The notes beneath the pieces were generated by a model. That model was not told the DNA's origin and searched no databases. It worked only from the letters and a program-made list of their open reading frames with translations. 6,300 nt of DNA from Nitrososphaerales archaeon (lineage in GTDB: Archaea > Thermoproteota > Nitrososphaeria > Nitrososphaerales > UBA183): assembly GCA_030042335.1 (NCBI GenBank), contig JASHZW010000162.1, positions 1-6,300 on the forward strand, in the 5' to 3' direction. Position 1 is the stretch's first letter; the number at the start of each line of letters is the position of its first letter. The position numbers were made by a program, and so were the translations under genes. Below, in pieces: positions 1 through 5,114 of this stretch.

Positions 1-184
1 GAACTACAAGGACTTCTTCAGCACGGACTCGGCCAAGTACATGAAGTTCCACAAGCGCCTGCTCAAGCGCGGGATATACTTCCACCCGCAGCAGTACGAG
101 CACCTCTTCGTCTGCACCGCGCACACCGAGAAGGACGTAGACGAGGCAGTCACTTCGGCCTACGAGGTCCTGAAGGACCTCTAG
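1..184 (+). CDS. hemL: Glutamate-1-semialdehyde 2,1-aminomutase (HemL-like), C-terminal end only
   Basis: Only the last 60 codons are in the window (frame starts at base 2, TAG at 182-184). The peptide has the small C-terminal domain pattern of HemL: a helix with KFHKRLLKRGIYFHP (about residues 15-29 of the fragment), then a strand HLFVCTAHTEKDVDEAV and a closing helix ending in VLKDL. This lines up well with the end of E. coli HemL (LDEGVYLAPS...FMSVAHSMEDI). HemL is a cytosolic PLP enzyme that converts glutamate-1-semialdehyde to 5-aminolevulinate in the C5 tetrapyrrole pathway. The PLP lysine and the rest of the active site lie upstream and cannot be seen, so a HemL-like aminotransferase of another specificity cannot be excluded. 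The next gene begins about 11 nt after the stop, which suggests co-transcription. Confidence 0.8.
   Translation, partial: NYKDFFSTDSAKYMKFHKRLLKRGIYFHPQQYEHLFVCTAHTEKDVDEAVTSAYEVLKDL
164..181 (+). repeat. Hairpin at the end of hemL (7-bp stem, TGAA loop)
   Basis: GAGGTCC (164-170) and GGACCTC (175-181) are perfect reverse complements around the loop TGAA. The stem covers the last hemL codons and ends just before the TAG stop. The next gene's ribosome-binding GAGG follows at 184-187. The downstream arm is also part of the 10-bp palindrome CCTCTAGAGG (178-187), so this arm could pair either with the upstream arm or with the GAGG. No T-run follows, so it does not look like a terminator. It may be chance within coding sequence, or a translational-coupling element. 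Confidence 0.4.
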
Positions 185-187
185 AGG
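184..187 (+). promoter_or_regulatory. Ribosome-binding site that supports a CTG start
   Basis: GAGG, inside TAGAGGCG (182-189), lies 8 nt before CTG 196. The identical octamer TAGAGGCG (1231-1238) lies at the same distance from ATG 1245 of the dehydratase gene. No comparable site is positioned for ATG 235 or 238, where the upstream bases are CTCGACTCCTCCTTC. This favours a start at 196 over the later ATGs. Confidence 0.5.
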
Positions 188-195
188 CGGTCGTC

Positions 196-1194
196 CTGGC
201 GAGCGGGCTCAGGCTGGGTCTCGACTCCTCCTTCATGATGGAGTTCGACCCCGACTACACCCTCAAGTACTCCATAGGTGCCGAGAAGGCCGGCTTCGAC
301 TACCTGTGGATGGGCGACCACTACCTTCCGTGGCACGCGTCCTTCGAGCACAGCTTCTTCGTGTGGGAGCTCCTCGCTGTAATAGCATCGAAGACGAAGA
401 AGCTCATCGTCGGCCCTGACGTCACCGTGCCCATAGGGGCGCGGTACCACCCGGCAATAATAGCACAGGCGGCGGGGACGATGGAAAAGATGTTCCCCGG
501 AAGGTTCGTCCTCGGCGTCGGCTCGGGAGAGGCGCTCAACGAGAGCTGGTTCATGGGAAGGTGGCCGAAGTGGTCGGAGCGGATGGACAGGACCCTGGAA
601 GGGGTGGACCTGATCAGGAAGCTGTGGCAGGAGGACGATTATTTCAGCTACAAGGGCAAGTACTTCACGCTGGGGACCACGAAGCTCTACGTGAAAGGAG
701 CGAGACCGCCGCCCATCTACCTCTCGGCTATAGGGCCGAAGGCCTCGTACCTGGCGGGCAAGTACGCCGACAGGCTGATGACGTCAGGGAACGCCGAGGC
801 GATGCGGACGATCGTGCTCCCCAACTTCGAGCGCGGGGCAAAGGAAGCGGGAAGGGATCCGTCCAAGATAGAGAAGGCGGTGCTCATGGACATGGCGACC
901 GGGCCGGAGGACAAGGTCGTGGACAGGATGCACAGGCTGGCCGCCGGCTCGTCAATCCGCGGCATGGTCAACGAGGGGGACCCGCGCGAGATCGAGAGGG
1001 TGGGAAGGAAGCTGCCGAAGGAGACGGTGAGGAAGAACGTCATCATCTTCAGCAAGCCCGACCAGGTCATCGACGCCATGGAGACGTTCAGGAAGCTTGG
1101 CGCCACCCAGGTCATAGTGAGCGACATGAGCGTCGAACCGGACAAGGCGATGGCAATCTACTCGAAGGTCGCCAGCTACTACAGGGGCAAGTAG
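196..1194 (+). CDS. F420-dependent LLM-class oxidoreductase, Fgd-like
   Basis: This is a luciferase-like TIM-barrel enzyme of the F420-dependent glucose-6-phosphate dehydrogenase group, expected to pass a hydride from an alcohol or sugar carbon to coenzyme F420 in the cytoplasm. From ATG 235 it is 319 aa; from CTG 196 it is 332 aa, close to the 336 aa of Mycobacterium Fgd. Visible motifs (ATG numbering) are GDHYLPW with Asp28, His29 and Trp33, matching Fgd Asp39/His40/Trp44; PGRFVLGVGSGEALNE with Glu99, matching Fgd Glu109; and PIYLSAIGPKA, a barrel strand near the cofactor. The first strand, LRLGLDSSF, is encoded upstream of ATG 235, and no ATG, GTG or TTG exists in this frame from base 1 to 234, so a CTG start at 196 is preferred. 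Fgd phosphate ligands Lys198, Lys259 and Arg283 align with Asn186, Met244 and Asn268, so the substrate is probably not a sugar phosphate. The family is clear; the substrate is unknown. Related enzymes include Mer and Adf. Confidence 0.85.
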   Translation: MASGLRLGLDSSFMMEFDPDYTLKYSIGAEKAGFDYLWMGDHYLPWHASFEHSFFVWELLAVIASKTKKLIVGPDVTVPIGARYHPAIIAQAAGTMEKMFPGRFVLGVGSGEALNESWFMGRWPKWSERMDRTLEGVDLIRKLWQEDDYFSYKGKYFTLGTTKLYVKGARPPPIYLSAIGPKASYLAGKYADRLMTSGNAEAMRTIVLPNFERGAKEAGRDPSKIEKAVLMDMATGPEDKVVDRMHRLAAGSSIRGMVNEGDPREIERVGRKLPKETVRKNVIIFSKPDQVIDAMETFRKLGATQVIVSDMSVEPDKAMAIYSKVASYYRGK

Positions 1195-1223
1195 GCAGCC
1201 TCTACGCGAACGCGAGACCTGAG

Positions 1224-1231
1224 CTATAAGT
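1224..1231 (+). promoter_or_regulatory. Possible TATA box (CTATAAGT) for the dehydratase-dehydrogenase genes
   Basis: CTATAAGT is the most TATA-like stretch in the 50-nt gap and stands out in GC-rich DNA. An archaeal box A places transcription start roughly 22-27 nt downstream, here about 1250-1255. That falls beside the second in-frame ATG (1257), so a near-leaderless transcript starting at MKITKV is possible. No convincing BRE is visible upstream, so support is modest. Confidence 0.3.
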
Positions 1232-1232
1232 A

Positions 1233-1236
1233 GAGG
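1233..1236 (+). promoter_or_regulatory. Ribosome-binding site of the dehydratase gene
   Basis: GAGG lies 8 nt before ATG 1245 and so favours that start over ATG 1257. It sits entirely within the 3' arm of the 1198-1237 inverted repeat, which could make it accessible only when the stem is melted. Confidence 0.5.
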
Positions 1237-1244
1237 CGCGGCGG

Positions 1245-2408
1245 ATGGGCCCGCCGATGAAGATCACCAAGGTCGAGCCCATGATCCTGTACGCTCAGGA
1301 CCCGAGCTACAAGGACGCGGCGAACGTCGGCGGCTACACCGGTTACCAGCTGATAACTAGGGTCGAGACGGACGAAGGAATCTACGGATGGGGTGAGGCG
1401 TGCGTCGGCAGCGAGAACGGCGAGGCGGCGTTTGCGGTCAAGGAACTGATAGAGCGGGGGATAGCCCCGAGGATCAAAGGCGAGAATCCCGTAGAGTACC
1501 GGAAGATATGGGAGAAGCTCTACGAGGCGACCTACTGGTACGGCAGACGCGGCCTCGCGACCTACGCCATGAGCGCCATCGACACCGCCCTCGTCGACAT
1601 AGCTGGCAAGGCGTTTGGAATCCCGGCGTGCCAGGTGCTCGGCGGGCAGTACAAGACAGAGATCCCGCTGTACGCGAGCCTCCTCTTCGACATGGACGAC
1701 CCGGAAGGGACCGCCAAGAAGGGTCAGAAGTACGCGAAGCTGGGATACTTTGGGACGAAGTTCGGGTGGGGCATGATACCCACGAAGCCGTTCGGGGCGG
1801 ACTTCAAGAAGGACGAGGAGATGGTCGCCACGATACGCGAGGGGATCGGTCCCGACACGAAGCTCATGATAGACGTTGGGAGGTACGTCAACTGGAGCGT
1901 CCCCTACGCGGTGAAGATGGGCAGGATGGTCCAGAAGTACGAGGCCTTCTGGTTCGAGGAGGCGCTGCAGCAGGACGACCTCGACGGTTACGCGGAGCTC
2001 AGCAGGAGCCTTGACGTCCCGGTGGCGTTCGGGGAGCAGCTCTACACCGTCTATGACTTCAACGAGGCGATAAAGAGGAAGGCGGGAGACCTGATGCAGC
2101 CCGATGCGAGCAAGGTCGGCGGGATCTCGGAGATGAAGAGGGTCATCGAGCTCGCTCACATAAACAACGTGATGTGGGTCCCGCACAACTGGAGCACTGC
2201 CGTGAACACCGCGGCTTCGCTGCACCTCTCCGTCTCCTCTCCGGACGGCTTCCTGTGCGAATTCAAACAGGAGCCCAACGTTCTGGTGCACGACCTCGCC
2301 AAGCGTCCGTTCAGGGTCGAGAACGGCAAGATGCAGGTTCCGGAAGAGCCGGGCCTTGGCCTGGAAATCAACGAGAAAGTCCTCGACAAGGTGAGACTTA
2401 ACAAGTGA
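1245..2408 (+). CDS. Enolase-superfamily (mandelate racemase/muconate lactonizing type) sugar-acid dehydratase
   Basis: This 387-aa cytosolic protein has the two-domain enolase-superfamily layout. The N-terminal capping domain spans residues 5-125 (MKITKVEPMIL..., then GRRGLATYAMSAIDTALVDIAGK), followed by a C-terminal barrel. Likely Mg2+ ligands are Asp210 (LMIDVGRY), Glu238 (FWFEEAL) and Glu264 (VAFGEQLY). The His-Asp general acid/base pair is Asp287 (MQPDASKVGG) with His314 (VPHNWST), and Glu339 (FLCEF) sits where mandelate racemase has its electrophilic Glu. The second-strand motif is TKFGWG (Lys172), not the usual KxK. This pattern fits dehydration of an aldonate or other sugar acid to a 2-keto-3-deoxy acid, as in archaeal gluconate, arabinonate or xylonate dehydratases; the exact acid cannot be read from sequence. 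A second in-frame ATG at 1257 (MKITKV) is a plausible alternative start. The gene overlaps the downstream dehydrogenase by 4 nt, so the two are probably co-translated. Confidence 0.85.
   Translation: MGPPMKITKVEPMILYAQDPSYKDAANVGGYTGYQLITRVETDEGIYGWGEACVGSENGEAAFAVKELIERGIAPRIKGENPVEYRKIWEKLYEATYWYGRRGLATYAMSAIDTALVDIAGKAFGIPACQVLGGQYKTEIPLYASLLFDMDDPEGTAKKGQKYAKLGYFGTKFGWGMIPTKPFGADFKKDEEMVATIREGIGPDTKLMIDVGRYVNWSVPYAVKMGRMVQKYEAFWFEEALQQDDLDGYAELSRSLDVPVAFGEQLYTVYDFNEAIKRKAGDLMQPDASKVGGISEMKRVIELAHINNVMWVPHNWSTAVNTAASLHLSVSSPDGFLCEFKQEPNVLVHDLAKRPFRVENGKMQVPEEPGLGLEINEKVLDKVRLNK
2390..2394 (+). promoter_or_regulatory. Ribosome-binding site for the GTG-started dehydrogenase
   Basis: GGTGA, within AAGGTGAG, lies inside the end of the dehydratase gene and 10 nt before GTG 2405. 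It matches the core GGAGGTGAT expected from the archaeal 16S tail. Together with the GTGA stop/start overlap it supports GTG 2405 as the start. Confidence 0.5.
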
Positions 2409-3421
2409 AGGCGCTAGTCTGGACCGCTCCTTCGAGGATGGAGGTCGAGGAGAGGCCGAAGCCCGCTTCCCGCGCCGGGTGGGTCATCCTCCAGGTAGAG
2501 GACTCCGGCATCTGCGGGTCCGAGATAGGGGCGTTTCTCGGGCATAACGAGCTCCGCAGACCTCCGCTGGTGATGGGGCACGAGTTCTCCGGAAGGGTGG
2601 TCGAGGCAGGCCAGGACGTACCGAAGGAGTGGGAAGGGCAGCTGGTGACCGTGAACCCCCTGCTCTCGTGCGGCGCCTGCAGGCAATGCCGGCTCGGCCT
2701 CAGGCAGCTGTGCTATTCTAGGAAGATCATCGGGGTGGACTTCCCTGGTTCGTATGCGGAGTTCGTGTCGGTGCCCGCCAGCTCGATCTACAGGGTCGAC
2801 GACCCTGTTGCGGGAGCCCTGGTGGAGCCCTTGGCCTGCGGGGTCAGGGCCGCGGCGCTCTCCGGAGCTAGCGTCGGCGACTCGGTGATGGTCATCGGCG
2901 CGGGCACCATAGGGCTCATGACGACGAAGATGCTCAGGGCGAGAGGGGCAGGAAATGTCGTGGTCTCGGACACAAACCCTGCGAGACTGCGCTGGGCGGC
3001 GAGCTGGGGCGCGACGAAGGTCCTGAACCCGAAGAGCGAGGACACTTCGGCCTTCGTCAAGCAGGCCACCGCTGGTGAGGGCCTCGACGCAGTCGTAGAT
3101 GCGGTCGGTGCGGCTGAGACCAGGTCCCAGGCCGTGGCGCTGATTCGGAGAGGCGGAAGGGCGGTCTTCGTAGGGCTGCACGAGCCGGGCTCCAGCCTTC
3201 CAGGGAACGACATCGTGCGCTCCGAGAAGCAGGTGATAGGCTCCTTCTCCTACTCGGACGACGACTTTGCCAAGGCGGTCTCCCTCGCAAACCAGGGTTT
3301 CCTCGAGGCCTCGGGAGGATGGCTCGACATCAGGGGCCTCGGCTCCGGGCAGGAGTCCTTCCTCGAGCAGACGACGCCGACGGCGCCGTTCTCGAAGATA
3401 CTCCTCAATTCAAAGCGGTAG
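2405..3421 (+). CDS. Zinc-dependent medium-chain alcohol/polyol/aldose dehydrogenase
   Basis: This 338-aa MDR-family enzyme oxidises an alcohol or sugar hydroxyl, most likely with NAD+. The GroES-like catalytic domain (about 1-150) carries Cys37 (GICGSE), His59-Glu60 (GHEFSG) and Glu141 (VEPLACG) for catalytic zinc. Cys89, Cys92, Cys95 and Cys103 form the complete Cx2Cx2Cx7C structural-zinc lobe. The Rossmann domain has GAGTIG (165-170), and Asp189 at the end of the second strand (VVVSDT) favours NAD over NADP. The usual CGxD is CGSE here (Glu40). The family includes sorbitol, threonine, glucose and arabinose dehydrogenases. Overlap with a sugar-acid dehydratase points to an aldose (to lactone) or sugar-acid substrate, by analogy with Sulfolobus glucose and arabinose oxidation. 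The start is GTG, overlapping the previous TGA. Its stop lies 2 bp from the stop of convergent nnrD, leaving no room for a separate terminator. Confidence 0.85.
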   Translation: MKALVWTAPSRMEVEERPKPASRAGWVILQVEDSGICGSEIGAFLGHNELRRPPLVMGHEFSGRVVEAGQDVPKEWEGQLVTVNPLLSCGACRQCRLGLRQLCYSRKIIGVDFPGSYAEFVSVPASSIYRVDDPVAGALVEPLACGVRAAALSGASVGDSVMVIGAGTIGLMTTKMLRARGAGNVVVSDTNPARLRWAASWGATKVLNPKSEDTSAFVKQATAGEGLDAVVDAVGAAETRSQAVALIRRGGRAVFVGLHEPGSSLPGNDIVRSEKQVIGSFSYSDDDFAKAVSLANQGFLEASGGWLDIRGLGSGQESFLEQTTPTAPFSKILLNSKR

Positions 3422-3423
3422 TC

Positions 3424-4293
3424 CTATTCCAGTCTGTCGAAGGGCTTCATAGAGGCGGGGATACGGCTGATGACGTCGGAAGCCGTTATGTGGAAGCCCA
3501 GTTCCTGGGCAGCCACGGCGCCTGCGGTACCGTTGATGAAGGCCGCGCAGCAGGCAGCGTCGAAGGGGTCCAGGCCCTTGGCGAGGAGTCCTGCAGTGAC
3601 CCCCGTGAGCACGTCTCCCGTGCCACCCACCGTCATCGCGGGCGAGTGGGTGTCGTTGAGCGCGACATTCTCGCCGTCGCTGACGATATCGACGGGCCCC
3701 TTCACGAGGGCGACTATCCCGTTGTCACCGGCAGCCTTCTTGACGGCCGCGACCCTCGGTCCCGTCTCAAGCTCGAGCTTCGCCCCGAAGAGGCGCTCGA
3801 ACTCCCCTGAGTGGGGCGTGACGACCATCTTCGAGGTATAGTCTGCGGGAAGGATGGAGGGTCTGAGGGCGTCGGCGTCGGCGACTAGCCTCTTCGACTT
3901 GGTCGCGAGCTTGGTCAGCGCGTACCTCAGCTCATCCTGGTTCTGCGGACCCAACCCAGGGCCGATAGCGATGCAGTCGACTGTCGGGAGCCATCCGGCC
4001 AGCCGGTTCGCGTTGCCGCGCGTGAGCTTGCTGTCGGGCATGGGGTAGACTATCAGGTCGGGCGAGAGTGAACGAACGGAGGGGGCGATCCCGGCAGGAA
4101 CGGCGAGGTAGACAAGGTCGAGACCAGTCCGCATCGCGCCCATCGCAGCGAGGAAGGGGGCGCCGTGATAGATTCGGCCCCCTCCCACGACGCAGACCGT
4201 CCCGTTCATTCCCTTGTGGGAGTCCTTCTTCCTCGGGGGTATCCTTTTCGCGACGAATTCCCTGTCGACGGTGAAGGGGTCCATCTCCGGCAC
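3424..4293 (-). CDS. nnrD: ADP-dependent (S)-NAD(P)H-hydrate dehydratase, dehydratase domain only
   Basis: NnrD repairs hydrated NADH or NADPH (the S epimer), using ADP to drive dehydration back to the normal cofactor. The 289-aa protein has the ribokinase-like fold of the YjeF C-terminal domain. Visible motifs are KGMNGTVCVVGGG with YHGAP (27-46), GPGLG (111-115), DADAL (138-142), TPHSGEFERLFG (159-170), VKGP (198-201), and the nucleotide-binding and catalytic GGTGDVLTG (223-231, Asp227). The N-terminal NnrE epimerase domain of the common fused enzyme is absent, so the epimerase must be encoded elsewhere or be lacking. The reading frame opens at GTG 4293, immediately after the regulator's TAG. 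ATG 4284, with GGTG 6 nt upstream, is an equally good start and would give MDPFTVD. It is co-directional with the HTH-PRTase gene and very likely in one operon with it. Confidence 0.88.
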   Translation of the reverse strand: MPEMDPFTVDREFVAKRIPPRKKDSHKGMNGTVCVVGGGRIYHGAPFLAAMGAMRTGLDLVYLAVPAGIAPSVRSLSPDLIVYPMPDSKLTRGNANRLAGWLPTVDCIAIGPGLGPQNQDELRYALTKLATKSKRLVADADALRPSILPADYTSKMVVTPHSGEFERLFGAKLELETGPRVAAVKKAAGDNGIVALVKGPVDIVSDGENVALNDTHSPAMTVGGTGDVLTGVTAGLLAKGLDPFDAACCAAFINGTAGAVAAQELGFHITASDVISRIPASMKPFDRLE

Positions 4294-5034
4294 CTAGAAG
4301 TTGTAGTGTCTCTGGACCGGGGGGAGGGAGACCAGCGACTCGACAGGACAGTTCAGGTTGAGCCTCTCCTTGAGCTTCGGGAGCGACTGCTCCATCGAGG
4401 CTATCGTGAAGACGCCCACGACCCGCGCCCTCGCCTTCTCTGCCAGCTTGACCAGAGCATCGATTGTTATCCCGGAGCGGACGAAGTCGTCGACTATCAG
4501 CACGTGCTCGCCCTTCTTTATCGAACTCTTGGGAAGGTAGAGGTACTTCACCGAGTCAGGCGAATACACCACCCTCTGCTCGTAAAGCTCCTCCACCCCG
4601 AGGTCCCTTTCGCCCTTGGCGATGGCCACGTTGACGTTAAACTCGTCCGCCACCTCGACCGCGAGGGGGACGCCATCGACCTCCATCGTGAGTATCTTCT
4701 GCACCTGGGAGGGGCTGAACTCGCTGTAGACGACCTTCGCGATCTGCCGCAGGAGCCCCACGTCGATGACGGCCCTCGTCATGTCGTAGGAGCCATCGGG
4801 CGTCGTCCTGATCTGGTCGGCGACTATCTTCCGCAGGAGCTTCTCGCGGAAGACCGCCACGAACTTCTCTGAGCGCGCGGCACTGGGCAGGACGTGCCCT
4901 CTGACGTAGCGGCTGAGGATAGGGGCCGAGAGGCCCAGTATGGCGGAGAGCTCCTTGTAGCTGTAGTTCTTCTTCAGCGTCGAGAGGAGCTCCACCGATG
5001 AGATGCGAGATTTGACGTCGGCTACCCGGCTCAT
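4294..5034 (-). CDS. HTH-phosphoribosyltransferase fusion, GfcR-like putative transcriptional regulator
   Basis: This 246-aa protein joins an N-terminal Cro/C1-like helix-turn-helix (about 24-52: YSYKELSAILGLSAPILSRY) to a type I PRTase domain (about 85-235). The PRPP-binding loop is HVLIVDDFVRSGIT (177-190), with the paired acidic residues Asp182-Asp183. TMEVDGVPLA (116-125) resembles the PPi loop, and AKGERDLGVEE (139-149) sits where the flexible hood lies in orotate or purine PRTases. PRTases fused to DNA-binding domains act as metabolite-sensing regulators (bacterial PurR; archaeal GfcR, which activates sugar-degradation genes in Haloferax). I infer a DNA-binding regulator that may sense PRPP or a related ligand; retained enzyme activity cannot be excluded, and many homologues are simply named orotate PRTase. 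It is the first gene of the unit with nnrD and lies near the sugar-acid dehydratase/dehydrogenase pair. No strong ribosome-binding site precedes ATG 5034. Confidence 0.8.
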   Translation of the reverse strand: MSRVADVKSRISSVELLSTLKKNYSYKELSAILGLSAPILSRYVRGHVLPSAARSEKFVAVFREKLLRKIVADQIRTTPDGSYDMTRAVIDVGLLRQIAKVVYSEFSPSQVQKILTMEVDGVPLAVEVADEFNVNVAIAKGERDLGVEELYEQRVVYSPDSVKYLYLPKSSIKKGEHVLIVDDFVRSGITIDALVKLAEKARARVVGVFTIASMEQSLPKLKERLNLNCPVESLVSLPPVQRHYNF

Positions 5035-5050
5035 TGATTGTCCGGCTCAT
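5026..5050 (-). repeat. Direct repeat of ATGAGCCGG at the regulator start
   Basis: Read on the minus strand, ATGAGCCGG occurs at 5050-5042 and again at 5034-5026, offset by 16 nt. Both copies contain an ATG followed by AGC CGG (Met-Ser-Arg), but they are in different frames. The second begins the regulator gene; the first opens an unrelated frame that does not encode the PRTase. It may be a small duplication or a pair of binding half-sites. Confidence 0.5.
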
Positions 5051-5075
5051 TTTGCACGAAGGTGTAGAAAAACAT
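5031..5075 (-). CDS. Doubtful 14-codon leader ORF ahead of the regulator
   Basis: ATG 5075 opens a 14-codon frame (MFFYTFVQNEPDNQ) whose TGA overlaps the regulator's ATG as ATGA. A strong GGAGGG (5082-5077) precedes it, but only 1 nt away, which is too close for a good ribosome-binding site. Such a leader could couple translation to the regulator, which lacks its own clear site, but chance is a fair explanation. Confidence 0.12.
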   Translation of the reverse strand: MFFYTFVQNEPDNQ

Positions 5076-5086
5076 TCCCTCCGTGA

Positions 5087-5094
5087 GTTAAGTT
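5087..5094 (-). promoter_or_regulatory. Possible TATA-like element (AACTTAAC) for the regulator-nnrD unit
   Basis: Read on the minus strand, AACTTAAC is the most AT-rich box-A-like stretch in the 77-bp gap upstream of the regulator. It would place transcription start near 5060-5068 and give a short leader. It is a weak match without a clear BRE. No other promoter candidate is better placed. Confidence 0.2.
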
Positions 5095-5114
5095 TGATAC
5101 GGGGGTGCTTATCA
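5095..5114. repeat. 20-bp dyad TGATA-N10-TATCA
   Basis: TGATA (5095-5099) and TATCA (5110-5114) form an interrupted palindrome that overlaps the glycosyltransferase TGA stop and lies just upstream of the possible TATA element of the regulator. The stem is only 5 AT-rich pairs with no following T-run, so it is not a convincing terminator. An operator is possible but unproven. Confidence 0.25.

Larger units (their letters stand above)
1198..1237 (+). repeat. Perfect 8-bp inverted repeat in the oxidoreductase-dehydratase gap
   Basis: GCCTCTAC (1198-1205) and GTAGAGGC (1230-1237) are exact reverse complements separated by 24 nt. In RNA the 3' arm contains the dehydratase ribosome-binding GAGG (1233-1236), so the stem would hide it. 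The 5' arm begins 4 nt after the upstream stop codon, where a terminating ribosome would keep the stem open. In DNA the half-sites are centred 32 bp apart, about three helical turns, and flank the TATA-like CTATAAGT, so an operator is the alternative reading. A small CGC/GCG stem (1205-1207 with 1212-1214) is also possible. The repeat is seen directly; its function is inferred. Confidence 0.55.

Noticed and set aside
561..1229. 222-codon plus-strand frame overlapping the F420 oxidoreductase
   Set aside because: Gly/Arg/Gln/Ala-rich composition typical of a shifted reading of a GC-rich gene; no recognisable domain.
1224..2291. 355-codon open frame on the minus strand, antisense to the dehydratase gene
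   Set aside because: Its peptide is Arg/Leu/Val-rich without family motifs, and the plus strand encodes a complete enolase-superfamily protein. GC-rich codon bias explains the lack of stops.
2414..3181. 255-codon minus-strand frame antisense to the zinc dehydrogenase
   Set aside because: No motifs, skewed Arg/Pro/His composition; the plus-strand gene has all zinc and NAD residues intact.
3419..3426. Terminator between the convergent dehydrogenase and nnrD genes
   Set aside because: The stop codons are 2 bp apart and no hairpin or T-run is visible; the transcripts probably overlap at their 3' ends.
4165..4872. 235-codon plus-strand frame across nnrD and the regulator
   Set aside because: It spans the junction of two well-supported minus-strand genes and has a His/Arg/Asp-rich shadow composition.
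4637..5050. Minus-strand frame from ATG 5050 (MSRTINEPG) as an alternative regulator start
   Set aside because: This ATG is in a different frame from the HTH-PRTase and yields no recognisable protein; it only reflects the duplicated ATGAGCCGG.
5095..5114. TGATA/TATCA dyad as terminator of the glycosyltransferase gene
   Set aside because: The stem is only 5 AT-rich pairs with a 10-nt loop and no T-run follows, so it is kept only as a possible operator.
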